A stretch of 64,000 nt of DNA, from positions 62,001 to 126,000 of the forward strand of contig NZ_CADEAK010000004.1 of NCBI RefSeq assembly GCF_902825225.1, given 5' to 3'. Below are positions 50,038 to 62,882 of this stretch, in pieces; positions within the stretch are counted from its first letter, which is position 1, and each line of letters begins with the position of its first letter. The notes under the pieces were generated by a model. It was given only the letters and a program-made list of their open reading frames with translations, ran no database searches and had not been told where the DNA came from. The position numbers and the translations under genes were made by a program. Origin of the DNA: Bartonella vinsonii subsp. berkhoffii ATCC 51672. GTDB taxonomy: Bacteria; Pseudomonadota; Alphaproteobacteria; Rhizobiales; Rhizobiaceae.

Positions 50038-50544
50038 ACAATCTTTCAAACCCTACCTGCTATTAAGAACTATGATAGAATATAACTTGTTCTTACAAAA
50101 ACGATAATTAAAGCAAAAATTAAAAAAACAGAAAATATCACAATTTATCATTTGATCAGATACATAATACTGTATAAATTTCTATAAAAAATCATCATTT
50201 TTAAGAAATCATTTTCAATTCATGAAATAAATTGAAATTTTAACATTACAATTTGCCTATAAATTTCTTCTAACAAAAATAGCATTAATTAAATACATGA
50301 TATAAAAATAGAAATTTATATTTCAAATAAAACAATTTCATCACAACAAAATTTTATATAATTCTATTTCAAAAATATACTTCTATTTCAAAAGTATTTA
50401 AATCATACGAAATCAGCATCACCTAGCATAAAACCCTCCATATACCTCTTTATACTACATTTATGATATGTTATAGTGAGTGTAAGATAATCTGATTAAC
50501 GCAGAAAAGTACCACTTATTATTAAATTCAAAAATGGTGAAAAA
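50038..50544. other. AT-rich intergenic region
   Basis: No gene or terminator is visible. It is divergent between the MFS gene and the DUF1460 lipoprotein gene and must hold both promoters, but no box stands out from the AT-rich background. Confidence 0.4.
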
Positions 50545-51384
50545 ATGCGAAAAATATTCCAATTCATTTTAATTTCAGCATTGGTTACAGGATGTGACTT
50601 TCAAACTTCTGATGGAAATAAAGAAACTTCTGAGAACAAAACAGAAATACAGCAAGAACAACAAGTGAATCTAGATCCCTATACTTTAAAGAAACTCAAT
50701 GTTCTTCTTAAAAAGCGCTCGAAAATCACTGACCATGAGACAGGAAAAATAATCGACTTTCTCTCTGGTGCTTTTTTAGGAACACCTTACCAAGCAAATA
50801 TGTTACAGGGTTCAGAGAAGGTAGCAGAAGAACTCATAATCGACTTTAGAGGTTTAGATTGCTTTACTTATCTTGATTATGTTGAAGCATTACGGAAATC
50901 AACTTCGCAAACAGAATTTATAAATAACGTGATCCAAACACGTTATGTTGACGGGAATATAAGCTTTTTGAATCGAAAGCATTTTTTCACTGACTGGGCT
51001 TATAAAGAATATAAACTTGCCGATGACATCACGGCACAAATCAGCCCCAATGCAATAAGTACCGAAAAATATCTCAATAAAAAAGCTGATGGTGGAAACT
51101 ATCTCCCTGGATTACCAATTGTGAAACGCAATATAACTTATATTCCAAGTAACTTTATTAATGAAGACGTTATAAGCCAATTACAATCGGGTGATTTCAT
51201 TGGTATATACACCAAACTCGATGGATTGGATGTAACCCATGTTGGTTTCTTCATCAAAACAGATAATGGCCCAATGTTACGAAATGCTTCTTCACGAAAA
51301 GAAAATGAAAAAGTCGTGGACTCTCCTTTTATGGATTATGTAGCAAAAACACCAGGAATTATTGTTTTAAGAGCCCTAAAATAA
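50545..51384 (+). CDS. DUF1460-family lipoprotein (NlpC/P60-like amidase)
   Basis: A 279-residue lipoprotein: a short leader and lipobox LVTGC at residues 13-17, then a Gln/Glu/Lys-rich spacer. The DUF1460 domain has FLGTPYQANML, FRGLDCFTYLDYVEALRKS with the likely nucleophilic Cys, FLNRKHFFTDWAY, and LDVTHVGFFIKTDNGPMLRNASS with the likely catalytic His. Members are putative N-acetylmuramoyl-L-alanine amidases acting on murein. The gene is AT-rich compared with carA and carB, and it interrupts them, which suggests acquisition. A strong hairpin follows the stop. Confidence 0.82.
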   Translation: MRKIFQFILISALVTGCDFQTSDGNKETSENKTEIQQEQQVNLDPYTLKKLNVLLKKRSKITDHETGKIIDFLSGAFLGTPYQANMLQGSEKVAEELIIDFRGLDCFTYLDYVEALRKSTSQTEFINNVIQTRYVDGNISFLNRKHFFTDWAYKEYKLADDITAQISPNAISTEKYLNKKADGGNYLPGLPIVKRNITYIPSNFINEDVISQLQSGDFIGIYTKLDGLDVTHVGFFIKTDNGPMLRNASSRKENEKVVDSPFMDYVAKTPGIIVLRALK

Positions 51385-51389
51385 CCTAT

Positions 51390-51411
51390 ATGGGGACAGA
51401 AATGTCCCCTA
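51390..51411 (+). terminator. Hairpin after the DUF1460 gene
   Basis: GGGGACA-GAAA-TGTCCCC is a perfect 7-bp stem closed by a GNRA-type GAAA tetraloop, with further A-T pairs outside. It starts 7 nt after the stop codon. No run of T follows, so it may act as an RNA-stabilising 3' end rather than a classical terminator. Confidence 0.5.
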
Positions 51412-51947
51412 TAATTAACAATATATGTTCGAATAAACCCTCAAATGATCAAACGAAACATTCAAATTCATATCATCTATACACATACAAGATCTTTTTT
51501 GATATTTTGAAGCGAAATAACAGAGAATCTTACTCTCGCTTTATACCTTAAATAAAAGAACCAGCTTATAATATTTTTTGCCATTCTCCATTTTTGATCA
51601 AAGAATGCTGTTCATGAGTTCGATTCATTTAGCATTATCACAAAAGAGGAAATGCAAAAGAACATAGTTCAAAAATTGATAATGACAAATAATGCAATAA
51701 TAGTAAGGACACGAGCCCTCCACTCCGTATAAGAAGCCTTCTTTCTCTTAAAAGTTATATTCATGCAACGACATCAATTTGGTCAACACAAAAAAGACAC
51801 TGATCTTCCATGCTATAAAAAAAACATGGAAAAGGCATTTTATGGCTTACTTTCTTTATCACTTAACCTATAAAATAGTTTTAGCCTTGAAATTTAAATA
51901 TTTTGCCTGACGCAATCGCGCACGGATGTTTGTCATAGGAAAAAAAC
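51412..51947. other. Upstream region of carB
   Basis: No gene or recognised RNA element. This stretch should carry the carB promoter, since carB is not coupled to carA here. I see no convincing promoter boxes or regulatory leader. Confidence 0.4.
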
Positions 51948-54900
51948 ATGCCAAAACGCACAGATATAAAATCTATTCTTATCATTGGAGCAGGACCTAT
52001 TGTTATTGGTCAGGCATGTGAATTTGATTATTCAGGCACACAAGCCTGTAAAGCATTAAAAGAAGAAGGGTACCGAATTATTTTGGTTAACTCTAATCCA
52101 GCCACTATTATGACAGACCCAGATTTAGCTGATGCAACTTATATTGAACCTATTACCCCTGAAATAGTTGCACAAATTATTGCTCGTGAACGTCCCGACG
52201 CACTTTTACCCACCATGGGAGGACAAACAGCCCTTAATACAGCCTTATCCTTAAAGCGTATGGGCGTTTTAGATCGCTATCACGTTGAAATGATAGGTGC
52301 AAATGCCGATGCAATTGATAAAGCTGAAGATCGTGCTTTATTTCGCAAAGCGATGGCAAAAATCGGTTTGGAAACACCACGTTCTATGCTAGCTAACGCA
52401 ACAGAACTTAAAGAAAAAAATCGCCGACAACATGCCAAAAAACGCGATGAACTGAAAGCAAAACTTTCTGGTGATGCTCTTGATCAAGCCCTAGAAAAGC
52501 TTGAACGAAACTGGCGTCACACAGAATCTGACCGTAAACAACATTATATCGCACATGCTACAGCCAAAGCGGTTCAAGCTCTTGATGTTATTGGTCTTCC
52601 AGCGATTATCCGTCCTTCTTTTACCCTTGGTGGAACCGGCGGAGGAATTGCTTATAATCGCTCTGAATTTTATGAAATCATTGAACGAGGACTTGAAGCT
52701 TCACCGACAACAGAAGTTTTGATTGAAGAAAGTGTTTTGGGATGGAAAGAATATGAAATGGAAGTTGTTCGCGATAAGAAAGACAACTGTATCATTGTTT
52801 GTTCCATTGAAAATATTGACCCGATGGGTATTCATACTGGTGATTCGATCACTGTAGCCCCTGCCCTCACCTTAACGGACAAAGAGTATCAATGTATGCG
52901 CAATGCTTCCATTGTGGTACTGCGCGAAATTGGTGTTGAAACTGGTGGGTCGAATGTACAGTTTGCTGTTAACCCTGAAAACGGGCGCCTTGTTGTTATT
53001 GAAATGAACCCGCGTGTTTCCCGCTCTTCAGCACTTGCCTCAAAAGCAACAGGTTTTCCTATTGCAAAAGTAGCGGCGAAACTGGCTGTTGGCTACACAC
53101 TTGATGAATTAAAAAATGATATTACAGGCGGTGTAACACCAGCATCATTTGAACCTTCTATTGACTATATTGTCACCAAGATTCCTCGTTTTGCCTTCGA
53201 AAAGTTTCCAGGTTCATCATCTGTCCTTACAACTGCGATGAAATCTGTAGGAGAAGTAATGGCAATAGGCCGCACATTTCAAGAATCGCTGCAAAAAGCA
53301 CTCCGTGGACTTGAAACAGGTCTTACCGGTCTTGATGAAATTGTCATTCCTGAACATGCAGAAGGTGATAAAAAGAGTTCTATACGTTCCGCCATTGCAA
53401 TCCCAAGTCCTGATCGCCTACGCTACATTGCCCAAGCAATGCGTGCGGGCTTACCTTTAAATGAAATTCATCAAATCAGCAAAATTGATCCGTGGTTTTT
53501 GGAACAAATAGCCTCAATTATTGAAATGGAACAATACATCCGCATCCATGGCTTACCTCAAGATGCGGATAATCTACGCATGTTAAAAGCGATGGGCTTT
53601 TCAGATGCACGTTTAGCCACCCTTACGGGACAAAAGCCTGATGATATTGCCGCTTTGCGCAAAGCACTGAATGTTAAACACGTTTTCAAAAGAATTGATT
53701 CGTGTGCAGCTGAATTTTCTTCACCTACAGCCTATATGTATTCAACATATGAAGCTCCCTTTGCTGGGATAGAACACTCAGAAGCACAAGTTTCTGAACG
53801 CAAAAAAATTGCGATTTTAGGCGGGGGACCAAACCGCATTGGACAAGGCATTGAATTTGACTATTGTTGCTGCCACGCTGCTTTTGCACTCCGTGAAGCA
53901 GGCTTTGAAGCCATTATGATCAACTGCAATCCTGAAACTGTCTCAACAGATTACGATACCTCTGATCGTCTTTATTTTGAATCTTTAACAACAGAAGATG
54001 TTATCGCTATTCTAGAAACAGAACAGCAAAAAGGTGAATTGGTTGGAGTCATTGTTCAATTTGGTGGACAAACACCACTGAAGTTGGCAAGTACACTAGA
54101 AAAACATAATATCCCTATCCTAGGCACTTCCCCTGAAGCCATTGATTTGGCAGAAGATAGAGATCTCTTTCAAAAATTATTGTTCAAACTTAACTTAACT
54201 CAGCCTCAAAACGGTATTGCTCATTCAATCGAACAAGCACGTCTTATCGCCTATGAATTAGGCTTTCCATTGGTTGTGCGCCCTTCTTATGTTTTAGGGG
54301 GACGTGCTATGCAAATTATCCGAGATGAACGCAGCTTACAAAATTATTTGCTTGAGAGTGTCCCTGAATTAGTTTCAGAAGATATTAAAGCTCGTTATCC
54401 CAACGACAAAACAGGACAGATCAATACATTGCTTGGTAAAAATCCGCTTTTATTTGATACCTATTTGACAGAAGCAATTGAAGTTGATGTTGATTGTCTT
54501 TGCGATGGAGAAGAGACACTCGTTGTTGGTATTATGGAACATATTGAAGAAGCCGGCATTCACTCTGGTGATTCAGCATGTTCTTTACCAGTCCATACGC
54601 TCTCTCATAACATAGTTGCTGAATTAGAACATCAAACCAAAGCATTAGCACAAGCACTTCATGTTCGTGGCTTGATGAATGTACAATATGCCATTAAAGA
54701 TGGCACGATTTATGTCTTAGAGGTTAATCCGCGTGCTTCGCGTACTATCCCCTTCGTTGCAAAAACAATTGGTCGGCCCATTGCTAAAATAGCCGCACGT
54801 ATTATGGCAGGAGAAACGCTTCATAAAACTCTTCAAGCTTATGGAGGATTACCCTCTCTGCAGCAAAAACAACATATTGCTGTCAAAGAAGCGGTTTTTC

Positions 54901-55433
54901 CTTTTGCTCGTTTTTCAGGTGTCGATACACTTCTTGGTCCAGAAATGCGCTCAACTGGTGAGGTTATGGGACTTGATTATGAATTTGCTCTTGCTTTCGC
55001 TAAAGCTCAACTTGGAGCTGGTGTTGAACTCCCAAAAGAGGGAGCTTTGTTCGTTTCAGTGAGAGATGAAGATAAAAAGCGTATCTTAAACCCCGTAAAA
55101 TGTTTAACTGAGCTTGGTTTTACTGTTTTAGCAACAAGTGGAACACAAAAATTTCTGACCGAACATAATGTTGAAGCAAAAAAAATTAACAAAGTCTTAG
55201 AGGGGCATCCTCATATTGAGGACGCTATTCGTAATCGTCAAATTCAATTGATTTTTAATACAACCAGCACTGCCAGCGCCATCTCAGATTCCAAATCATT
55301 ACGCCAAGCAGCACTTATGCAAAAAGTCCCCTATTATACAACAATAGCTGGAGCTGAAGCTGTCGTAGAAGCAATCAAAGCCCTTAAAAAGAAGTGTCTT
55401 GAAGTGCGCTCACTGCAAAGCTATTTTACTTGA
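51948..55433 (+). CDS. carB: Carbamoyl-phosphate synthase, large subunit
   Basis: CarB makes carbamoyl phosphate from bicarbonate, ammonia and two ATP. The protein has the duplicated ATP-grasp architecture. The first half begins [21 protein letters not shown], with [10 protein letters not shown] and [20 protein letters not shown]. The second half has [33 protein letters not shown] and [18 protein letters not shown]. The C-terminal allosteric MGS-like domain follows ([25 protein letters not shown]). The length of 1161 residues is normal. It has the expected ATG and no frame disruption. Confidence 0.98.
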   Translation: MPKRTDIKSILIIGAGPIVIGQACEFDYSGTQACKALKEEGYRIILVNSNPATIMTDPDLADATYIEPITPEIVAQIIARERPDALLPTMGGQTALNTALSLKRMGVLDRYHVEMIGANADAIDKAEDRALFRKAMAKIGLETPRSMLANATELKEKNRRQHAKKRDELKAKLSGDALDQALEKLERNWRHTESDRKQHYIAHATAKAVQALDVIGLPAIIRPSFTLGGTGGGIAYNRSEFYEIIERGLEASPTTEVLIEESVLGWKEYEMEVVRDKKDNCIIVCSIENIDPMGIHTGDSITVAPALTLTDKEYQCMRNASIVVLREIGVETGGSNVQFAVNPENGRLVVIEMNPRVSRSSALASKATGFPIAKVAAKLAVGYTLDELKNDITGGVTPASFEPSIDYIVTKIPRFAFEKFPGSSSVLTTAMKSVGEVMAIGRTFQESLQKALRGLETGLTGLDEIVIPEHAEGDKKSSIRSAIAIPSPDRLRYIAQAMRAGLPLNEIHQISKIDPWFLEQIASIIEMEQYIRIHGLPQDADNLRMLKAMGFSDARLATLTGQKPDDIAALRKALNVKHVFKRIDSCAAEFSSPTAYMYSTYEAPFAGIEHSEAQVSERKKIAILGGGPNRIGQGIEFDYCCCHAAFALREAGFEAIMINCNPETVSTDYDTSDRLYFESLTTEDVIAILETEQQKGELVGVIVQFGGQTPLKLASTLEKHNIPILGTSPEAIDLAEDRDLFQKLLFKLNLTQPQNGIAHSIEQARLIAYELGFPLVVRPSYVLGGRAMQIIRDERSLQNYLLESVPELVSEDIKARYPNDKTGQINTLLGKNPLLFDTYLTEAIEVDVDCLCDGEETLVVGIMEHIEEAGIHSGDSACSLPVHTLSHNIVAELEHQTKALAQALHVRGLMNVQYAIKDGTIYVLEVNPRASRTIPFVAKTIGRPIAKIAARIMAGETLHKTLQAYGGLPSLQQKQHIAVKEAVFPFARFSGVDTLLGPEMRSTGEVMGLDYEFALAFAKAQLGAGVELPKEGALFVSVRDEDKKRILNPVKCLTELGFTVLATSGTQKFLTEHNVEAKKINKVLEGHPHIEDAIRNRQIQLIFNTTSTASAISDSKSLRQAALMQKVPYYTTIAGAEAVVEAIKALKKKCLEVRSLQSYFT

Positions 55434-55683
55434 GTTTCTTGTCATAGTACAATGCATACACACTCCTTCATATTTTTTCTTTATATGAAAACATAAATTA
55501 AGGCTTGCTTTTTATTTTAAAGACTTTTATATGGACTTTATCGAACTTTCGGTTATGTGACTTTCTTTCCTGTGCGACATGCACTCTCGACGAAACTTCT
55601 CCCACCTAATTTCGATCTAAAACCGTATTGAGAGCTTTTTAGTTCCAATACACAATACAATTATATATTTTAAGGAATCTCCT

Positions 55684-55893
55684 ATGTCTACAGGAACAGT
55701 TAAGTGGTTTAATACAACAAAAGGTTTTGGATTTATTCAGCCTAGTGATGGCAGTGCAGATGTATTTGTGCATATTTCCGCTGTTGAGCGTTCTGGTTTA
55801 AACAACCTTAATGAAGGACAAAGAATTTCTTATGATGTTCTTCAAGATCGTCGTTCTGGAAAATTTGCTGCTAGCAACCTTGCAGCACTTTAA
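55684..55893 (+). CDS. cspA: Cold-shock domain protein (CspA family)
   Basis: A 69-residue single cold-shock domain with the RNA-binding motifs KGFGFIQP (RNP1) and VFVHISAV (RNP2), starting MSTGTVKWFN. Such proteins bind single-stranded RNA and melt structure; some are cold-induced. AAGGAA precedes the ATG. Upstream lie about 250 nt without a gene, in keeping with the long leaders of csp mRNAs, although no thermosensor fold was worked out. A strong terminator follows 28 nt after the stop. Confidence 0.95.
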   Translation: MSTGTVKWFNTTKGFGFIQPSDGSADVFVHISAVERSGLNNLNEGQRISYDVLQDRRSGKFAASNLAAL

Positions 55894-55920
55894 TCTTTTA
55901 ATTCTGCAATAGTTTAAAAA

Positions 55921-55952
55921 AAATCTTCGTCTGTAAAGACGAAGATTTTTTC
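55921..55952 (+). terminator. Rho-independent terminator of the cold-shock gene
   Basis: AAATCTTCGTC and GACGAAGATTT form a perfect 11-bp stem with a 6-nt loop (TGTAAA). It is followed by a T run and then TCCTTTTT. It is the clearest intrinsic terminator in the window. Confidence 0.9.
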
Positions 55953-57996
<2,044 letters not shown>

Positions 57997-58551
57997 AAAC
58001 TTTGAACATCATCTCCTGTTATAGTTTTGTTGGAGATTAGTTTATCTGAGGGATTTTCGGCTGTAAGACTACGTGGGTTTTTCAAAAAAGGATCCCAGTG
58101 AAATGAGATATCAATCGAAAACAGAAAAAAAAGGAATGCACTATTCCGCCCTGTGAAAAACAAGAAACTTTAAAAACGAGTTCTCTTATATAAGGTACTT
58201 TCTCTTCCACATTTAAACCTGTATCATTGACTATTTAAAATGCAGTGATCAAGAAACAACTCTTTCAGAACTCTAGAAACATAGTAAATGATTATCACTC
58301 AAAAAGCTTTTTATGGTGCGTAAAGTCCCTACATCTTCATTAAATTTGATAGCTAAAGAAACTTTGATCCTTACAAATACTATGCCTCTCTGTCAAACCT
58401 GACATATTCCGCAATGGTCATCACAACCCAAATGATCTTTAAAACTTCTTATCACACCTCGATGTACCGAAAAATATTGGATATCCATAAAAGTGATATT
58501 TTTTTATCATCTGCCAAGATATCTGCATTTTTAGGTACTATCCTAAGAATC
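57997..58551. other. Gene-free stretch after aatA
   Basis: No gene. Just after the aatA stop the inverted repeat ATCTCC / GGAGAT (15-nt loop) may serve as a weak 3' hairpin. The rest shows nothing recognisable. Confidence 0.4.
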
Positions 58552-58656
58552 AAAAAAAAGCCGGACAAATCGCCCGGCAAATTTGGAAAATCCCCAGAGA
58601 TAAAATCAATCCGAAAGACTTTCATAAGGGAACACTCAAGAAAATGCAATGGGAGG
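58552..58656 (-). ncRNA. Candidate AbcR-like small RNA
   Basis: On the minus strand a promoter-like pair ATGACA (58683-58688) and GATTAT (58661-58666), 16 nt apart, is followed by GCCTCCCATTGC. About 100 nt later comes an intrinsic terminator: GCCGG-GCGATTTGT-CCGGC with eight T. No coding frame fits. An unpaired CUCCCA near the 5' end and this size match the AbcR (alpha-r15) small RNAs of Rhizobiales. In Agrobacterium and Brucella those are linked to the vtlR/lsrB regulator, encoded here just upstream. Identity is inferred from position and motif. Confidence 0.6.
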
Positions 58657-58763
58657 CAACATAATCAAGAGATAATACTCTATGTCATTTTATAAGGAAA
58701 AATACAATAAAGACTTCAGCGTATCTGCTATGCAATAAACACATAGCTTAAAATGTTACACCA

Positions 58764-59669
58764 TTAAAAAGACCACTGACGCGCTTTTAAAAAAATATAA
58801 TCTCGAAAAGCTTTCAACTTAGCCAAATTCTTTAAAGCGTAAGGGTAACAAAAAAAAGTATCAAAGGAAGGAATATCAACTATATCAGGAAAAAGACGTA
58901 CGAGTCGCTCATCATTATTCACAATATAATCAGGAAGCACAGCAATACCAAGATCACACATAATCGCATTCTTGATTGAGATAATATTGTTGATTCGTAA
59001 TACTGAAAGACGCAAAGATCCGTCATTTCTACCAGCCTTTTCCAACCAATTTAAACCAGATAAATAAGGTGGAACAGGTTCACCAAACGAAATAATACGA
59101 TGCGCATCCAGCTCAGAGAGTGTTTCTGGTTTGCCATAATTCACAATATAATTCTCAGAAGCATAAACATGCATATGAATTGTAAAGAGTTTTCTTTGTA
59201 TAAGATCAGGCTGTTGAGGCTGATGTAAACGAACAGCACAGTCTGCGTGACGCATTGTCAAATCAAGTTCCTTATCATCAAACAAGAGTTGAACCTGTAT
59301 ATCCGGATAAAGCCTAAGAAATTCTGGCATACGCTCCATAAGCCATCCTGCCCCCACTCCAAAGGTCGATGTAACACGTAAACTCCCTGTTGGCTTTTCA
59401 CAACTTTCACTTAATTGCGAACGTGCACTCTCAAGCTTCATCAAAACTTCATGTGTTGTACGATAAAGAATTTCACCCTGCTCAGTTAAGATTAACCCAC
59501 GAGCATGCCGCTGAAACAAGGAAACACCAACCTCCTGCTCTAAAGCTGAAACCTGTCGTGAAATCGCTGATTGAGATAAATAAAGCTTTTGGGCTGCATG
59601 GGTAAAAGAACCTGCCTCTGCCACAGCATGAAAGACCCTTAATTTATCCCAATCCAACGGTGATGTCAC
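58764..59669 (-). CDS. LysR-type regulator, VtlR/LsrB-like
   Basis: The 301-residue protein has an N-terminal LysR winged helix (DKLRVFHAVAEAGSFTHAAQ, LSQSAISRQVSALEQEVGV) and a substrate-binding domain (LRVTSTFGVGAGWLMERMP). In Rhizobiales the regulator directly downstream of trxB is VtlR (Brucella, Agrobacterium) or LsrB (Sinorhizobium). It controls small RNA genes, envelope and redox functions. That synteny is kept here: trxB ends 18 nt before this start. A likely small RNA lies downstream on the same strand. The assignment to VtlR/LsrB rests on synteny plus general similarity. Confidence 0.88.
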   Translation of the reverse strand: MTSPLDWDKLRVFHAVAEAGSFTHAAQKLYLSQSAISRQVSALEQEVGVSLFQRHARGLILTEQGEILYRTTHEVLMKLESARSQLSESCEKPTGSLRVTSTFGVGAGWLMERMPEFLRLYPDIQVQLLFDDKELDLTMRHADCAVRLHQPQQPDLIQRKLFTIHMHVYASENYIVNYGKPETLSELDAHRIISFGEPVPPYLSGLNWLEKAGRNDGSLRLSVLRINNIISIKNAIMCDLGIAVLPDYIVNNDERLVRLFPDIVDIPSFDTFFCYPYALKNLAKLKAFRDYIFLKARQWSF

Positions 59670-59687
59670 AATTGAATCTCCTATTTT

Positions 59688-60641
59688 CTACGCTTGCAGA
59701 TCTAAAAAACGTTCCGCTTCCAAGGCTGCCATACATCCTCTTCCTGCTGCTGTTACAGCTTGACGGAACACCTCATCTGCGACATCCCCTGCAGCAAACA
59801 CACCAGCAATGCTTGTTGCTGTTGAATCTGGTATAGTCCATAAATAGCCCCCTGGCTTTTGTTTCAGTTGTCCTTCAAACAAAGAAACAGCAGGATCATG
59901 ACCAATGGCAATGAATATTCCCTCGGCATTCACCTTCATTTCTTGACCAGTCTTAACATTTTTAAGACGTGCACCGGTCACAACAGCTCCCCTTGAATCT
60001 TGAGCTGGCAAACCAACAATTTCTTCTACAACATGATCCCAAAGAACGCGTACATTATCATGAGCAAACAATCTATCTTGCAAAATTTTCTCTGCCCGAA
60101 AATAATCTCGCCGATGAACCACGCTTACACTTTTTGCCAAATGTGATAAATAAAGCGCTTCTTCAACGGCTGTATTTCCACCTCCCACAACAATAACATC
60201 TTTATTGCGATAAAAAAATCCATCACACGTAGCGCAAGCAGAAACCCCACCACCCATAAAAGTTTGTTCACTTTCCAAACCAAGCCAACGTGCCTTGGCC
60301 CCTGTTGCAATAATGAGGGCATCGCAACAATATTGCGTTCCTGAATCTCCATATAAGATAAAAGGGTACTTTAATAATTCAGCCTTTGTAATAGTATCAT
60401 AGACAATTTTTGTACCCATATTTTCAGCTTGTTTTGCCATTTGTTCCATCAACCATGGTCCTTGAATTGAATCAGCAAAACCTGGATAATTCTCAACATC
60501 AGTTGTAATCGTCAACTGTCCACCCTGCTGTACGCCAGTAACCAAAACGGGCTTGAGCATTGCTCTCGCTGCATAAATCGCTGCTGTGTAACCAGCTGGA
60601 CCTGAGCCAATAATAAGCAGACGAATACGCGACTGTACCAT
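59688..60641 (-). CDS. trxB: Thioredoxin reductase
   Basis: TrxB is the FAD-containing, NADPH-dependent enzyme that keeps thioredoxin reduced. The FAD motif GSGPAGYTAAIYAARA is at the N-terminus. The redox-active CATC (Cys136, Cys139) is followed by DGFFYRNK. The NADPH motif is VVGGGNTAVEEALYL, and the C-terminal FAD segment is GVFAAGDVADEVFRQAVTAAG. The length of 317 residues is standard. AAGGGGA lies before the ATG. It is followed within 18 nt by the VtlR/LsrB-type gene, so the two are probably co-transcribed. Confidence 0.97.
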   Translation of the reverse strand: MVQSRIRLLIIGSGPAGYTAAIYAARAMLKPVLVTGVQQGGQLTITTDVENYPGFADSIQGPWLMEQMAKQAENMGTKIVYDTITKAELLKYPFILYGDSGTQYCCDALIIATGAKARWLGLESEQTFMGGGVSACATCDGFFYRNKDVIVVGGGNTAVEEALYLSHLAKSVSVVHRRDYFRAEKILQDRLFAHDNVRVLWDHVVEEIVGLPAQDSRGAVVTGARLKNVKTGQEMKVNAEGIFIAIGHDPAVSLFEGQLKQKPGGYLWTIPDSTATSIAGVFAAGDVADEVFRQAVTAAGRGCMAALEAERFLDLQA

Positions 60642-60935
60642 AGAATCCCCTTCATTTTTTCTTACTTAATTATTATAAATATAAAGAAATGGAGCCTTTT
60701 AAAAAAACATTTTTCAACAACTTAAATTATTGTGTATATGTAATCCTTTTTAAATGTAGTGAAAAGATTATCATCAATTCATCAAGGCACGTATAATATA
60801 GAAATTAATCTTTATCCTATAAAGAAAAAAACGTAAATTCTTATGAGCATAAAATTGTAACAAAAAGTCATACAAAGATAGGTAACGGTCATTTTTCAGT
60901 TTATTATCAATGTCTGTGCACGCTTTGCATTAATC

Positions 60936-62342
60936 ATGGGAGGAGCAATGCTTCTGCCAATTTTTGTGGATTTGCACGACAACAATCATAATTGGATAAT
61001 CTTTCTCTACTCTTGCGCCATAACCACCATGCTAGCAACGCTGATTCTTTTAGCAACGAGTGGTGCAACCTGTCGTTTTTCGGCACGGCTTGGCTTTATG
61101 CTCACTGTTTGTCTTTGGCTAACAGGAAGTGTTGTGGGTGCCCTTCCTCTTTATCTTTCTCCGCTACCAATTTCGCTAGCAGGAGCAATCTTTGAATCCG
61201 TCTCTGGAATTACAACCACAGGTTCCACAGTACTCACTGATCTTGACAATTTGTCACGAAGTATTTTGTTATGGCGTTCCCTCATATGTTGGATTGGAGG
61301 TATTGGCTTTATCGGTTTAGCTTTATTGCTTTTGCCTTCACTACGTGTTGGTGGAGTGCGATTATTTCATATGGAATCATCAGATAAATCTGAAAAAATA
61401 TTACCCCGCATCAACCAAATTGCTAACGGAATTATCATAGCTTATGTTGGACTAACATTGGCTTGTATGCTTTCCTATTTTGCTTCAGGCATGAGCTTAT
61501 TTGATGCCATCAACCACGCAATGAGCACAGTAGCAACAGCTGGTTTCTCAACCCATGACGCCTCTTTTGGTTATTTTTCTGATAAACCAGCTATTTTGAT
61601 TGTTTCAACAATCTTTATGTTGCTCTCTGCCTTACCCTTTGTGCTTTATGTTAAATTAGTGCTTCCAGGTCACTCCAAACGCTTTATTGATCCACAAGTA
61701 ATTGTTTTTCTCAATATTGTTTTCTTCTTTAGCTTTGCCTTAGCAGCATGGTTGCGTCTTCATGATCATCGCACCTTTCACTGGATTTTCCTCGATGTTA
61801 TTTTTCACCTTTCATCTATTATAAGCACTACTGGCTATAGCGCAGAAGATTACCAACTTTGGGGACCTTTTGCACTTGGAATTTTTTTCATTATTTCTTT
61901 TACAGGGGGGTGTGCAGGCTCTACCTCTGGTGGTATGAAAATCAATCGTCTCATTATTCTTTGGCGTATTACACAAACCAATATAGCAAAACTTCTTTCG
62001 CCTAATGTTATTGTAAAAACACACTATGATCACTCAAATATATCCAATGACGTTGCCAAAGCAGTTTTGTTTTTTGTATGTCTTTACATGTTCTGTCTTG
62101 TTATCGGCACTGCACTTTTGCTCACAACTGGACTTGATTTTACATCTGCATTTACCGGAGTTTTAACCGCCCTTTCAAATATTGGTCCAGGTTTTGGAGA
62201 TATTATCGGTCCTGCTGGTAATTTTTCCACAATTAATGATAACGCACTATGGATTTTGAGTTTCCTCATGCTCGCAGGACGTCTTGAGATTATAACCATA
62301 TTTGTCCTTTTTATTCCCGCTTTTTGGCGTGAACAATTTTAA
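60936..62342 (+). CDS. trkH: Trk/Ktr-type potassium uptake protein TrkH
   Basis: The integral membrane subunit of Trk potassium uptake. Four M-P-M units are visible, with filter segments SGITTTGSTVLTDL, TVATAGFSTHDASF, SIISTTGYSAEDYQLWG and ALSNIGPGFGD; each keeps the filter glycine. The region GGCAGSTSGGMKINR is also characteristic. The ATG at 60936 gives 468 residues but cuts into the first helix: the frame is open upstream with helix-like codons (QFIINVCARFALIM) and no ATG, GTG or TTG until a stop. An ATT at 60891 could be the true start. No trkA is in the window. Confidence 0.9.
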   Translation: MGGAMLLPIFVDLHDNNHNWIIFLYSCAITTMLATLILLATSGATCRFSARLGFMLTVCLWLTGSVVGALPLYLSPLPISLAGAIFESVSGITTTGSTVLTDLDNLSRSILLWRSLICWIGGIGFIGLALLLLPSLRVGGVRLFHMESSDKSEKILPRINQIANGIIIAYVGLTLACMLSYFASGMSLFDAINHAMSTVATAGFSTHDASFGYFSDKPAILIVSTIFMLLSALPFVLYVKLVLPGHSKRFIDPQVIVFLNIVFFFSFALAAWLRLHDHRTFHWIFLDVIFHLSSIISTTGYSAEDYQLWGPFALGIFFIISFTGGCAGSTSGGMKINRLIILWRITQTNIAKLLSPNVIVKTHYDHSNISNDVAKAVLFFVCLYMFCLVIGTALLLTTGLDFTSAFTGVLTALSNIGPGFGDIIGPAGNFSTINDNALWILSFLMLAGRLEIITIFVLFIPAFWREQF

Positions 62343-62882
62343 TGAATAGCATTTAATTTTGTAATGATAAGAAATTGATACGCTCAATAATGTATGCATA
62401 AAATTGAACTTTAATTCAATCTATTGAAGAATCTTTAAAAACTTCACGCACTTCAGCTAAGTTATTTTAACAATGGTTTCTCTTTGAGAAAATAATCGAT
62501 CCTTTATAAATACTTTTTTCTACTGTGGTGCACCTAATAGAATTTTTATTATTGAAAAATGCACAACCTCTCCTCTCAAGGAGCAATACAAACAGCTTCA
62601 AGAGTTCAGGTCCATAATAAAGAACAGCACTCTCTCTTTAAAAAACATTACAAAAGTAAGAAATAATCACCCTTTTACCTATGATCTCCATCATTCTGAA
62701 AACATAAAATTCCAATTCTTTTATGAAAAGCCCTGAGAGTTTGTCGTTACATCACTTCAAAAACATATCTCAATTTTATGACATAATATTTGATTATTGA
62801 ACTGTTTCCTTGAAATATTTATTTATGGAAATCTTTAAAGAAGGCCATTCTTTCCACTTCTCAAGAAAATTTTCGGATATAT
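62343..62882. other. Gene-free stretch between trkH and the glycosyltransferase
   Basis: The two flanking genes converge here. No gene, RNA or clear terminator is seen in 540 nt of AT-rich sequence. Confidence 0.4.

Noticed and set aside
58414-58695. 93-codon plus-strand and 65-codon minus-strand frames after aatA
   Set aside because: Both run through the intrinsic terminator and the likely small RNA, which explain the region better.
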